The notes beneath the pieces were generated by a model. That model did not search any database and was not told the origin of the DNA. It saw only the letters and a program-made list of their open reading frames with translations. Shown here in pieces: positions 23,306 through 35,256 of a stretch of DNA of 64,000 nt; position 1 is the stretch's first letter, and every line of letters starts with the position of its first letter. Position numbers and translations under genes: made by a program. The DNA is from Plasmopara viticola (Eukaryota > Oomycota > Peronosporomycetes > Peronosporales > Peronosporaceae): NCBI GenBank assembly GCA_001695595.3, contig MBPM02000032.1:186001-250000 (forward strand), given 5' to 3'.

Positions 23306-26300
23306 TGACGGAGATGGTCATACCTATGCTCAGCAACAGTTATTGTTTACATAACCAGATGAAAGATGAAGCACAATTGCGGAAAAAGTTTCTCAGAAGA
23401 TTAGCTATCAGCTGAGGCATGAGCGGCACGCGGGGCAAAGTTAGCGAAAGGAACCTCTAGCTGCTTAAAGAAAGTTGAGAAGTGATAAATTGATGGGCTC
23501 TCACGGGTCCTTGTCGTGCTACAGTAGAAGTGGTGGCTCTCAGCCACCTATTGCTAGCCTACATCCTCCTGTATTACACCTGGTGTCTTCACAATATCGA
23601 TAGCTTTTCATCAAAGAGGCTCTTGACTCCCAATGTCTGGACCGCGATACTTGGTCTAGAACTATGCAGCCCAGGATCCATGCAAAGCTGCCGGTGACAA
23701 CAATGACGTCACAGAAGATACCGTGCGCCATACAGCCTACATTTGGACTCCTATCATCACGTCTCATCGGTCCTCACAAACTCTGTACTTGCATTTTCCC
23801 CCACTGTCATAAACTTTGTGGCCGGGCAATAAGACATTTAGAAATTACCGCTTTTATACCTTTCTTTTCAACTCGCAAATCTGAGTGTAAAATTACCATA
23901 TTGACCGCGAAGAGACCCATGAGATAAATCCATTTGCGTATTTTATGGGGGTGTTTGAAATTCACGGAGCTGTCGCCGTAAAGACTATAAGAGCGACAAG
24001 CGCAAATCTCGCCATGCCTCTTCCGTATGTCAACATGATAACAATAAAATTTTCAGCTAGCGCTATTTTCAGTTCCTCTCGACTTTTATTATGGGGTGAG
24101 ATAAATACTCTAAAAACTTCATTGTTTTTCAATAACTTTTACCGCGACGTATCTGTATTGGACAAGACGTAACACGTAACTACCATGCGATGAGGCACAA
24201 TCGTCATCGCGTAGACAGAAATACTCCAAGATGACCAACACCACTAATAAAATTTGCTTACACGTTTGCAATCGTTGCTCTTGCTGGCGGTCAAATACGT
24301 CATTCAAATATGCAGCAGCCAAGACTCTTCTGACGTTTTAATTAATTTCGCGAAGCTCTCGAAAAGTCTTCTGGCATTTCCTTCAAGAAAGAATGGGATC
24401 AAGGTCACTTTGAGCAAACTCGTGCAAAATGGCCATGCTGCAGCATCTAGACATTTTGGGCTATTGCTGTTTTCTTATGATTTTGAAATCGCATTTCATA
24501 TGTGCAGTAAAAAAATTGCGCTTCTGTCCTTTAATTATCGCACGATGGACCCAGCCGCTACTTAATTGCTCCTCTTGATCTTTAAATTGATAGTATACTG
24601 TCCGTAGCCTGATCTAAGCAATTAACGGCCAAATATTTCTACCATGTATGCTTAATGATTCACCAACTGCTAATCTTGTGTAGGCAGGCACAGGTGACCC
24701 AAAGCTGACACTGATCCGAGTATATTACTGAGTACGCTTGACGGAAACACGTTGCTTTCTTAGGTACTGTAACAAGATGAGACAAACCCAGTGTGAGTCA
24801 CTCCTATCAGTATCATTATATTACAAACTCAGTTCGGTCACGTATTGTACATTTGATGAAAAAGCAGCATTAAGCAAGCAAATAATAGTCCAAAGAGTGC
24901 ATAAGTCTCTTGTCTTGGGAAGGCAATAGATGTATGGCGATCCGTACCTCTCAGGGCTGCGAAAAGCTCAATTCTAAAGTACCAATTCACCCTGTATTCA
25001 GTAGTGCTATATCTCTTTTAACATTTGTGTGTCTCTCTCTCCCCCTTCTGTATTTATTTAAATTTTTGTTGTTGAACCTGGGCGGATGCAATCGCATCCC
25101 TTGTCATGCAGATTATACCAAGCAGACATTTTCTGGCTCTTTTCCTTAAATAGGCTTATAGCATATTGTAGAAGAAGAATGAAGCTTGCCTCTCTTCCGT
25201 ATTTGAAAAGAAACATCTGTGCTTCAAAGGTTAGTGACAATCGAGGGTACCTCAATTTATTTGCATTGAAGGGTGTAAAGCTCTTAAATACTTACATCGC
25301 ACAAGCCCAACCATCGAAAGCTTCTTGGCTCATGAATCGAGTGCCTCATCGCACATCCTGCGCTTGCACAAATATTCGGGGCTTTAAGTTTCATATGAGT
25401 CTCGAGACACCACCAGCATCCACCCAAAGCGTCATTCTCGTACTCTATCTTGCAGGGGAAACAGGTACAGTAGGCCACGGAATGGCTTAAATCGCCTATG
25501 GCCACCACCGGAGCATATTGCCACGAAATTACATCCTTAAGGGTATCGAGGGTTCGACAGAAGCCATGTCGTGACCACCAGATTAATCTCGATAATTTTT
25601 TAAAGCGCGTACACTTCGTTGGGCAAAAGTTGATACTCCACACGAAGCTGACGCAAAGACTAAGCCAGAGCAATCTTTTCGTTGCACTGTGACTGTTAAG
25701 ATCATAGCACTTTGAGGTGGAGTGCGCAGTGAAGTGGAGGCATTTTCATGGGCACGAGAAGCTTCTTGTGGAATGGCTTAGTTCACCTGCTTTGCACAAC
25801 TCGTTGAAAATCGTTGCAATCTGGACATAGAATCAACGGGCAATCGCGTATAAGCCGCGGTCTTTCGACTTATGGTGGGAGGGACTCCTTACTCGCTTCC
25901 GAAGCTTGTACTCACAACGTCTAGCTCAGAACTATGCAAAAGCCGAAATATCTTAAAGGTGACTTGTCTCCGACCCATCGGGTGAAATTGCAGTCTGTTT
26001 GGCTCACAAATGTAAAGCAAGATAATTCAGTTTAAGGTTGCAAGATTACGAGCGTGAAGTCTAAGCAAAGGCACTGTAAGGCTGTGAGCTAGTCTGAAAT
26101 GACACAATAGGTGCCACACGAAGAGTAGCCTTTAGTGAGTCTTCACGGCGCGCTGAGTAGGTGACTTTGCTTCTCGGCTCATGAACCGCATCTACCGGTT
26201 GGACCAACCCGAACGTCCGGATCGGATTCGTTTTCAGGAAAAAAAGACCATTTCCGAGACGGCGAACTGCATTAGTAGCCGGTGATGGACGAGTCACATG

Positions 26301-27546
26301 GCCACCTACTAGAAAATATGGCCACTGGACTATTTCTAAAATGTACCGAGAATCGTCGTCTTCGACTTTACGCTCTCTCTGTTCTGATTCCCAGTTTCCG
26401 TAACCTCATCAATAAGAGCATCCCAGGTCGAGTGTTTGCTTCCAGCTACTATTGGTATTGTTCCTTCTCGTTTGCTTAGGTATTTCGCATAACCGTTCTA
26501 ACGTCAACTCGAACCTCTTAAATGGCGTACCTTCGGATGGCAAGGCCGTTTTACAGCATTAACAACAGCGCAAAGCTTCTTTGCGGCCTTACCGGGCGGT
26601 ATCATAGGCGAGTACATACGTGGCAACCCTCCTCCCTTGTAGCCCTTATTGTCGTATTTACTACTCGAAGGCAATGGTGTCTGTAAACCACCGTGCGAGA
26701 GAGAGCGACAAGCGCTCGATCCCCGCTACAAAGGAGTTAAGAGCTTGTGTAAAGCCTTCCTTGTGTGAAAGGTTCTCTAGCGGACAAGGCATTTGCGAAA
26801 GACGAAAAATCTTCTTTGGTCATTGCAAATGATTTGGCCGACCGACAGTTCTCTTTGCTGCCTGTTTGTCCATCGCTATGACTATCAAATCAAAGTCAAG
26901 AGAAAATGATATCACTCATCCCTCTGTCGTCTCAATGGAAAGGGTTTGTAACGGACCATTACACTAAGCCGAGCATTAAGGTAAAAGATAGCTTTCCGTT
27001 AAAAAAACATTGAAAGAATCGTGTGTACGACAGGCATACTATCGGTAACCGGTGCGATCCAAGGATATTATTTTTTTGAGAAAATTTATTATGTTTAGTA
27101 AAATATTTACATCATATCATCATCTAGCAAATAATTCCTTTTTTTATAAAGTTAAATGATGGAAAAAGTTGTGCTCAATAAAACAGCCTCTTAACGACAA
27201 TCTATCGCACATCAGTCTAACTCTTTGCGGAACACGCACATCATTCATCAATAAGTCTTAACCTTGATTTTAAATGTTAGCGTACGCGCAGTATTTCTTT
27301 CTCACTCGAACTATTCAGTTTGCTCACTGCATATTTTACAGTCGTTCCACCACGTGGACCACTCTATTTCGGGCTGCTGTACACTACTCAATTTTCGATA
27401 TTGCCAGTTTTGCGACAATTCCTCGTATCTGGTTTTTTTTCAGCAATCTCGAACCTGAAGCCAACTTTGCTTTTCTGAACAAACTGGTCTGACCAGCATT
27501 GAGCTGGATCTCTCGTATCTGATCCCGTGCATCGCCTCGCTCTCTC
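23306..27546. other. No convincing gene
   Basis: Frames of up to 134 codons overlap on both strands around 25.1-25.7 kb and match nothing I recognise; decayed repeats are likely. The 100 bp before NLP 1 are CT-rich and probably hold its promoter. Confidence 0.4.
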
Positions 27547-27563
27547 TCATTGTCTCTTCATTT
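27547..27563 (+). promoter_or_regulatory. Initiator-like element of NLP copy 1
   Basis: TCATTGTCTCTTCATTT, in a CT-rich stretch, lies 18 nt before the NLP 1 ATG and partly fits the oomycete Inr consensus. Confidence 0.35.
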
Positions 27564-27581
27564 CTCGTTTCTCGACCAAAG

Positions 27582-28310
27582 ATGCACTTGACAGTCTTTT
27601 ACCTTGTTGCCCTGTGCACCTTTGCCTCTGCTGACGACCAACCTCGTTACATTATCAACAAACTGCCGTACGAACAGATCAAGCCATTCCCCGCGGTGGA
27701 GCCCGACTGCCGCATCAATGAGATCGCGTTGCAATTCCAGCCGCAACTGCACATCAGCAGCGGATGTCACCCGTACCCTGCCGTGGACAAGAATGGGTAC
27801 ATTAGCACTGGCCTCGGCGTTTCGCACGTCTTTACTGACTGCGACGGCTCGCCCGAAGGCTCGCAAGTGTACGGACGCGCGTACGTGTACAAGGGATACT
27901 TGGCCATCATGTACGCGTGGTACTTTCCGAGGGATTACATGGTCTCCCCCGTCTGGATTGGTCACCGTAATGCTTGGGAACATGCCGTGCTGTGGCTCGG
28001 TGGCTTGACGGAGGACCCGGAATTGCTTGCGGTCGCGGCCAAGTCCATGTGGGGATACCGTACGTACGCGCCGCCAAAGTCCAAGTACATGAAAGACGAC
28101 AGCTTCAAGCTCGAGTACTCGTGGATGGTCATGTCCCACCACTACTTGACTGCGACCAAAGACCCCGGGGAGTTCCAGGACTTGATTATGTGGAACAACA
28201 TGACGGAGCGAGCCCGTGAATCCCTACGATTGAAGAGCTCGTCGCACTTCAAGTCGCCCCTTAGTGACGACCGATTCTTCCGCGCTCTTCGTAAATCCTA
28301 TCCATTCTAA
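27582..28310 (+). CDS. Type-1 NLP (NEP1-like protein) with altered heptapeptide, copy 1
   Basis: The frame encodes 242 residues from ATG 27582. A signal peptide ends near residue 17. The NPP1 domain fills the rest: the conserved N-terminal Cys pair is at 43 and 62, [11 protein letters not shown] is at 108-118, and the family heptapeptide site is at 127-133. That site reads GHRNAWE rather than the canonical GHRHDWE. In characterised cytolytic NLPs the Asp of this motif, with flanking acidic and His residues, binds the metal needed for membrane damage; here it is Ala. The protein is therefore probably secreted into the apoplast but non-cytolytic, like many NLPs of biotrophic oomycetes (inference). 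Length and domain are otherwise intact, and it carries the immunogenic-pattern region near AIMYAWYF. It is close to the copy at 40.2-40.9 kb. Confidence 0.92.
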   Translation: MHLTVFYLVALCTFASADDQPRYIINKLPYEQIKPFPAVEPDCRINEIALQFQPQLHISSGCHPYPAVDKNGYISTGLGVSHVFTDCDGSPEGSQVYGRAYVYKGYLAIMYAWYFPRDYMVSPVWIGHRNAWEHAVLWLGGLTEDPELLAVAAKSMWGYRTYAPPKSKYMKDDSFKLEYSWMVMSHHYLTATKDPGEFQDLIMWNNMTERARESLRLKSSSHFKSPLSDDRFFRALRKSYPF

Positions 28311-30160
28311 GGTGCTTGCTGTTCACGTACTTTGAGGTATAGCCTTATTACTACTTTAACGTACCTTGTAAGAAAAGCATTGGCGAATTGTTAGCAAGCA
28401 ATTGATTTGGTTCTCATTTCGCAAAAAAGGACTATATTGTTTACATTAAGGTTGGATACGTACACAAGTACTATTTTAACAAGATACCTCTTCATTATCG
28501 AATTTTGCGTTATTTTTACAAAACCGCAGAGCAATGACAAGCTCCCTCTTCTCTGTTTCTACCAACGTACAGACGTGCTTGACAAGTTCGGAAGAAGCAA
28601 GGAGATTTATTAAGACAATGTACCGGAGGAGGGCGTTTGGAAAGTATCGGCTGCTTATTTTAACGAATAAGTTCATGCTTCATTTATGGCTGTACGTATC
28701 ACATAGTTTTGTAGTTTTTTTTGGTCCCCCCGTTGCAAGATTAGTCTGATTAGATAACGATTTGAGGATAGTAGCCTCTCCGACCCCAGCATCGTTTCTG
28801 TTGCTCTCACGGGATCTATAGTGCACGATTTCTGGAGCACAAGAAATCCATGGGCATACCTATGCAATTTCAGAGTATCATCGTTTCGTAATTTCATATA
28901 TCTAAATCGAGGAGTCCACACCATTTTAAAAAAAAGGTCATACTTTGTCGGAAAAAGAAATGTATCGAGTGCTGGGAATCAACAATACTTTGCGACTAGT
29001 ATATACCGCTTTCGTGCAATAAAATGAGGTCATGGTAATGTGCTCATCCTTTTATGTATTATCGGGCATGTCAACGCAGTACCAAAGTTTACCTAAGAAC
29101 CGTGAGACGCTAATAGTGGTAAATTGTGCTGGTAACCATCTTATTTCCGTTGAATATCTAATGCACTTCTTCGAGGATGATGTCTCAAGTATCTTGGTAA
29201 AGGAACACTTGATCCATCCAGTAGGTTGTAATCACTAATTACATTGTGATATTGGATTATGCAAATGTGATGAAGATAATACTATAGTTAATAACATGAA
29301 ACTTCTCCCCATAGAAGAGATCGATTTCTCAATTCTTTTGGATGTAGCGGTCTCGGAAGGCATTAAGTAAGTTTTTAGTGCACGCCTAACTTGAACGCTC
29401 TACTATATTCGTGTTATACTTTGATGGAGGAGTGGAAATACGAGACCCGCTTTCGGCGCTACGATTTGATAGATGTGTACGTCACAAGAACGACTACTAT
29501 GCACCGACATCCTGTCACAAAGCAAAGTGGAAAGTGGCGCATCGCATACGTTCGTAATAAGCATTATGCGGCCTCCATCCTGATACAGACGCTAAGTTTG
29601 AGTAAACATGGGGTGCAAAATTACACGGCGGGATGTGTTGTTCACGGTGACACAAGAAATTCGATAAGTGTTAGTGCACACCAGTGCAAAATATGTTATG
29701 CGACTGACCACGGTCAGCTCTATATGGTATATATTCCAAAAGGAGCCGATCATATCCTATGAGCCTCGAACGCGTCTGCATGCGAATCATTAGCTATTTA
29801 GGCCCCACTGTACCAGCATACTTTGATGTCTGTTTGGTTTATAGTCATTCAGAGTACGAGGTGGCAGAACGAAAGAATCACATTGTCCATCTGTGGCTAG
29901 TTATCGAATGCATGTGCACAACATGTCATTTCGCAGACCCAGCTTCGAGAAATTCCCATATCCAAAAGCTCCATTAAATAGCATGGACTTCGGGAAAAAA
30001 ATCGCTACAATCTAGGCCGTTCTGAGATGGCCTGCCACATTAGACATCAGGAAGTCTTGGTCTGGCATACTCAGTACACAAGGCTTATTTTAGCATGTAG
30101 GACATAGAATTATAGAATCGATTCAAGAAATCTAACACCAAGTGTATAGTGTTTTCCCTT
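28311..30160. other. No convincing gene
   Basis: A 123-codon plus-strand frame (29391-29762), followed at once by a 72-codon frame, has no known motif. It may be a decayed element or an orphan gene. Confidence 0.4.
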
Positions 30161-30349
30161 TCATTCACGACTCAAAAAAAGCTTTGCTAAGAGGGAAGCA
30201 AGGATCTTTGGCCTTTCACCGACTCTGGAGTCGCATTCATCGCCTCTGGTCATTGTGCAGCCAAATGGTACACTTCGCCCACGCGGTTTAACAAGGATAT
30301 CAGCGTGTATATCCAGTCCTGTATGTTTTGAGGAAAACAAGTGTACCAC
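30161..30349 (-). mobile_element. Copia RNase H end, remnant
   Basis: The minus-strand frame includes HADILVKPRGRSVPF, which resembles the ADIxTKPLGR..F end of copia polyproteins. No other copia block was found next to it. Confidence 0.4.
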
Positions 30350-31583
30350 TGACTCTCACAAAGATTTTTTTGAAAGCTTAGGTGTAGTTCATAACAAATT
30401 TCATCAGGTGTAGCGAAGCTGCAGTGGCTTGTTATCCAGAGAAAATGTAAGACCTGGTCTGGAATTTCTATATCATCAGTGTCTGCCTAATTACGAGAGT
30501 TTGTGTAGTCTTCACCAAGACATAATTTAAAGTTTTACTTGTTCACAGTAAGCTTAAGTATTTTGGTTGCCGGTAAGTTAGGCAATAATATCTTACAAAT
30601 ACTTTTATCAGGGCACTTTTAATTAAGTATGCATAAACTATGGTCTTTGGACCATAAACTGTTTCTCTTATCGCTCCTCAGCTTTACCACTCAAAGTCCA
30701 AATCACCATTTAAGAAATAGATATAACTTGTGTCATGCAATTAGCTGAAACAAGTCGATTTAACACATAGTGGATTAGTGCGGCTTCATTGCGCCTGTAG
30801 GTACAAGTTTTGGACATATTGCTGCACTTTAAAAGCGACAGAGTCAAGTCGTCTTCGTACGCAGCCCTATCCTTATATGAGTTCGGGCTGAAGGACGGTT
30901 GATTAATTTATGAAGCCATTAAACTGTCGTAAATATTTACGAGTACAGTATCCAATATATGCAAATGATTTTGTTCATCTCTACTCATTTATGATGCTGG
31001 AGACAGGAAAAATAATTGACATCTCGTTCGTGCGCTGACACAACGAAGGCAATTCTCTATACTTGAGAGTTGGTTGTCTTGAAAAACAGCACTTAACAAA
31101 CCTCAATAGTTTGTACCCGGTTTCGATCCTTGTAAACGAGCTTGAGCATTTAGACGTACATTTATGATTGATATGTCTTGTGCTGCCGATTGGGTCGCTA
31201 TAGTGGTGTTGACGCCGATTTAACATGTCTTGATTTAGAAATGCCACATTTACACTAGTTGGCTGCCATATTTTCCGGTCAACTTGTGCCACAATTCATG
31301 TGCTCATTTAATGCAGAACCCACATTGTTATTCTCTCACGGAAAGCCACAAAGTCGCACGTCAAACAACGCAAAATTGCTACTAGTAGCACTCTTTTCGT
31401 GCCTCGCTACTTCGATAATTCATGCGCATCCCAACAAGCAATGAGATATTAGGTTTGAAGCGTCAAAGACAATACACATCTCTGTGCATCACATTTTGTA
31501 GATTTGATCGTTTAGACGAGTGCTTGAAACGCTGCGTTTGATGCATAGCATGCAGCGATGCCACTCACGTATGTGGCTTTAAT
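30350..31583. other. No gene seen
   Basis: One minus-strand frame of 103 codons (30981-31292) has no motif. Confidence 0.45.
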
Positions 31584-32022
31584 CCTCAATGGCAACAGCA
31601 CAGTTCTTGTCTGATTGTGCTAATTATCGACCTTGTGGCTCGAGCGGTTAGCCGTTCGACCCAGGACCGGGAGGTACCTGGTTCGATACGCATAGGATCG
31701 CCGGAGATTGGTCACCATAGTGGACGAGCCATCGCACCCGAGTGTGTGACTGCCCTACCGAAACGTGCCCGATTGGGTAGTTTGGGTGGGGGACGCCCCA
31801 CTGACCGAAAAAGCCCCATAGTGTAATGAGGGGCACGGAACCCAGTCCCGATATGGGTCGGATTGCTACCAGCATCCCGCGATAGAGACAGCTTAGTCCT
31901 AGCGCGTGAGTTCCGGTAGCTTAGATCTCAGATTGTGCTAATTGTGTGATATCAGCGATACCGATCACCCGACTCCTCAATGGCAACAACACAGTTTTTG
32001 CTTGATTGTGCCTATTATGTGA
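31584..32022 (+). repeat. Host 73-bp tandem duplication split by the SINE
   Basis: CCTCAATGGCAACA..ACAGTT..TTG followed by GATTGTGC occurs at 31584 and again at 31975. With the SINE and one target-site copy removed, the two units are adjacent with a period of about 73 bp and few mismatches. Confidence 0.7.
31626..31930 (+). mobile_element. tRNA-derived SINE with 13-bp target-site duplications
   Basis: A 305-bp insert is bounded by the perfect direct repeat GATTGTGCTAATT (31613-31625 and 31931-31943). Near its 5' end are an A-box-like TGGCTCGAGCGG and a B-box-like GGTTCGATACG, spaced as in a tRNA gene, so the head is tRNA-related and would be a pol III promoter. No protein-coding frame or poly-A tail is seen. 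Removing it restores a continuous 73-bp tandem duplication of the flanking DNA. Confidence 0.8.
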
Positions 32023-32039
32023 TATTGTCTCTAAGAGTA

Positions 32040-32092
32040 AAAAAATTATAACTCTCGTTTGTGGTCCAAACAAACGCGAGTTGCAATTTTTT
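32040..32092. repeat. Imperfect 22-bp hairpin
   Basis: Arms 32040-32061 and 32071-32092 pair with three mismatches across a nine-base loop. It lies just beyond the tandem duplication that hosts the SINE. Confidence 0.65.
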
Positions 32093-33986
32093 CCTACTTG
32101 TAGTGGCTGGGCACGCATTGTCAGAAGACGTAGCCGTCACCACTTATGAGCGAGCTACAAACGGATGCAAACTAAGTAAAGGGCTTCATGTATAGTTGAA
32201 CTATTGAAGCCCCAAAAGTGTATAGGCGGGGACTACAAAGAGATCGACGTCGATCTTTGAATACGTGACCGACAATCGCATGATTTAGCCTTAAATATTT
32301 GACAAATAAGACATCTATGTTGAATTGACGCGACGATTATCCAAGTTCCCAGATAACGAATCAAATTATTTTACCTAATTTATATGCTTTTGTCCATCCA
32401 AAGTGCATAATTGTCATCGCTTTCATAGACATGAACAAAAGGGTTTTTGTGCAAGAGCTGCACACGCATTTTAAAGTATACTAGCACAAGATACATAACA
32501 ATCACGAGCTGCGTGTATTATTTTTAGGTCTTACTGGATATATGATTATCACGTGATGTACGCTAAAAAAATCAATTTAATTTTTGGGGTGTTCAGCTCA
32601 AGCCTATATCCCCGTAACCACTTTAGATTGTAAAAAAACGTGAAAACCAGGCTCATTACAAACGCATTGAAGGGTTTGTACGAACATTAAATAAATGTTA
32701 TTGCAGTATTCGTCGAAGGTTTTGGTTAGTTGACCAAACTAGGCAACGCATTTAATGTAAACGAAGCAATGACCTTTCGGATACCGGGCGTCGGTGGCTG
32801 GTAGCATATCTAAAAAGTGTGGCCGAGAGCCCGGCACATGGTCGTGGTATACTTTTCGTCGAGAGAGACCGGAAATGTCGGAACAGTAAAAGAATCTACA
32901 CGAAGTGTAGTATGGACTTTGAGCCTCAAACCGTTTCGAACGAGTTCGTATGCTTCGTGGCACGAACATATGAAGCTGTTTCCTATATGTACGTTGACGC
33001 CGTCAAACAACACCAAACTGCTTTGCTGCGAATGAATGTGTCTTGATATGCGTCACACTATTGGGAAGTCAGCACGTGCCAATAAAAAGACTTGATGATA
33101 GGTGACAGTAACGTGTACATGTTTTTATCATGCCTTTTGTACTCCATATTGCATAACATGCAGTGGAGTCCCCTTTTTTTCGGTGTCATGATGTTTATAC
33201 AGGTATACATCACACTAATTATAGAAACATATGACTTGAGGCAAAAGGCCATACAGCTTGCCGCCGCTAGCCGAATTGCCATTCATGTAGTGAGTTCAAT
33301 AGCCGTGGCGGCAGAAAAAACAATCGAGAAAAGCGCATTTAAATTGGTTTGGCCAATATTAGGGCCGCGTTTGTGGATAACTTATTAAGTTTTGGCTTGT
33401 GAATAAGTCTGAATAAAATGCAGTTATGGTCCTGGGCTGATCAAAAGACCACATGCGCGCTACGCATATTTGTAAGACCGATACAGCTGAGGTAAATTTG
33501 CAAATCAAATTCAACGCATACACTGGAATCGAGCCGTGAATAATCTCCTTTCTAGCTAGGCTAAACGAAAGTATTGGGTCTGGAACCTTAAATTGGACGA
33601 AATTATAGACATTTTGGATAATCTGTGACTAAAAGAGACACAGAAAGCGCCACCCGCGATGGCAAGGAGTGAATACTGGGTCATTAGTCTTGTCGCTTGC
33701 TGTTCAGTATATTATGCCATAACTGGATCCATCTCGAGCGTAACGCTACATTTTCCCGCTTCTGCTGTATCGAAGCATAACCGTGCTTCTTAATCTAATA
33801 TGAGTCGTTGGCACGCGACAGTGTGTGGGGCTCCTTCGAATCTCCCTTATCAGAGCGCAACTGTGGTGAGGGAACTATAAATCGAAAGTGACTTAGTTTC
33901 GGTGCTCTCTCTTATAGCATCTGTCAATTAATTTGGAGAGCGAGCTTAGAGTTGTGAACATTAGTTAATTGACGACGCTACAAAAA
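32093..33986. other. No convincing gene
   Basis: A plus-strand frame near 33095-33388 encodes a hydrophobic stretch then an Ala-rich helix; it is unassigned and could be chance. Confidence 0.4.
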
Positions 33987-34026
33987 GTGACGAGCCTTGA
34001 TAGTGCGTGACGAGCTTTGTTAGTGC
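33987..34026 (+). repeat. 20-bp tandem duplication
   Basis: Two adjacent copies of GTGACGAGCYTTGWTAGTGC differ at two positions. They lie about 140 bp before the perfect hairpin. Confidence 0.8.
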
Positions 34027-34163
34027 TGGCACGGCCGTATCGCAAACAGTTAAAAATATCGATAGGATGCATGACTTAGTTAAAGATTATAGCATAGATT
34101 TATACGTTTGAGATTGCTTCAGCGTGAAGTATTTCTGGGCTTATTTAGACTTTTAACGGCACC

Positions 34164-34201
34164 GAAAAAGCGCCGTGTCTGACTAGACACGGCGCTTTTT
34201 C
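34164..34201. repeat. Perfect 17-bp hairpin
   Basis: Arms 34164-34180 and 34185-34201 are perfect reverse complements (GAAAAAGCGCCGTGTCT) around a four-base loop. The GC-rich stem is unusual in this AT-rich stretch and is followed by no run of T. Confidence 0.9.
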
Positions 34202-34620
34202 CATCTTTTGACTAAAATCCACACTCAAGTTATGAGACGGAAAGAGCGAACAGTATGCTAGGCGACACATGTCTGCACTTGCGCATATTCTAAACAACCT
34301 CATGACCATGAATATCAACAAAATCGTGCAAGGTGCTGAGTGAACCCAATATGTAGTCGGCAAATGAGTGGTGTACTCGTCCAAAACTAAGTTGCTCGTT
34401 GGACCATGTTTCTCGTACGTGCTATAGTCCGATTTTGTAATAGCCTTGAACGTTGTGGTTACCTTCTCATGAACTTGATTTGTTTGTGACTGATGTTGCT
34501 GAGCTGACTCACGCGCAGGGTCTCGATGAACGACGTTTGTCCATCAGAGTATTGTCCAATCATAAGTACCTGTGGTAGCTAACTCAAATATTCGCTTCTT
34601 GCTTTCGCCAGTGTCGTGTA

Positions 34621-34731
34621 CATGATTTGAGATCCATTGGTGTCGGTCCAGATTTGAAGTTTGTTGACATTTTGGACAAAATTCACGAGACGTGTCTGGC
34701 GCGTCGACAGCTTAATCAAACGGCTTTTTGA
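34621..34731 (+). mobile_element. Copia pre-integrase zinc region, remnant
   Basis: An open stretch ending HETCLARRQLNQTAF then a stop resembles the CxxC.GKQ.R.PF block before the copia integrase. Further frames to 34960 may continue it but are weak. Confidence 0.35.
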
Positions 34732-35256
34732 GGAAATTAGAAATTTGTAGACTTTTCGAGTAGACTTCTTGAGCGTGCACGCTTTTACAGTTTTCGCCGT
34801 TAGAATGATCGAGATCCTTTAGATTGGTTACATACAAGGTCAGTGGGTTTATTCGCCACCTTTTAAAAGTCATGATCTAATCGACTAACCAAGAAATAGT
34901 CTAAATTTAATGTGGTCAAAGACTATTTGTTGAGTGGTAATACCGGTACCGCGATAATTTTCCAGTCCTTAAAAAGAGCGAGACAAAACTGTCCCAAACC
35001 TTTGTAAGATGGCCGTTTGACACATGTTGATCCAGATCATTAAAAGGAGTAGAGATAAGTTATTGGGATTGGTAGTGCATCGATTATGATCCGCCGTCTC
35101 GTTGCCAAAATGTCGATTGTGAAACCAGCTCCGATTTGGTGCCTGCTGCTATCCACTTCACGAGCTGAATATATAGATAATGTATAGCTCGCTTGCTCAT
35201 AGTTGGATCTGTTCACTGTGTTTTACCTCCGAGACCACAAGGAAGAGCGACAGTCA

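Noticed and set aside
25086..25673. Opposed frames of 129 and 134 codons as a gene
   Set aside because: Both strands are open by similar amounts and neither shows a domain; this is probably repeat debris.
34164..34201. Bacterial rho-independent terminator
   Set aside because: No T-run follows the stem, and the window is eukaryotic by its introns and genes.
35203..35256. Upstream extension of effector 1
   Set aside because: The first codon is TTG, and the extension would bury the signal peptide.
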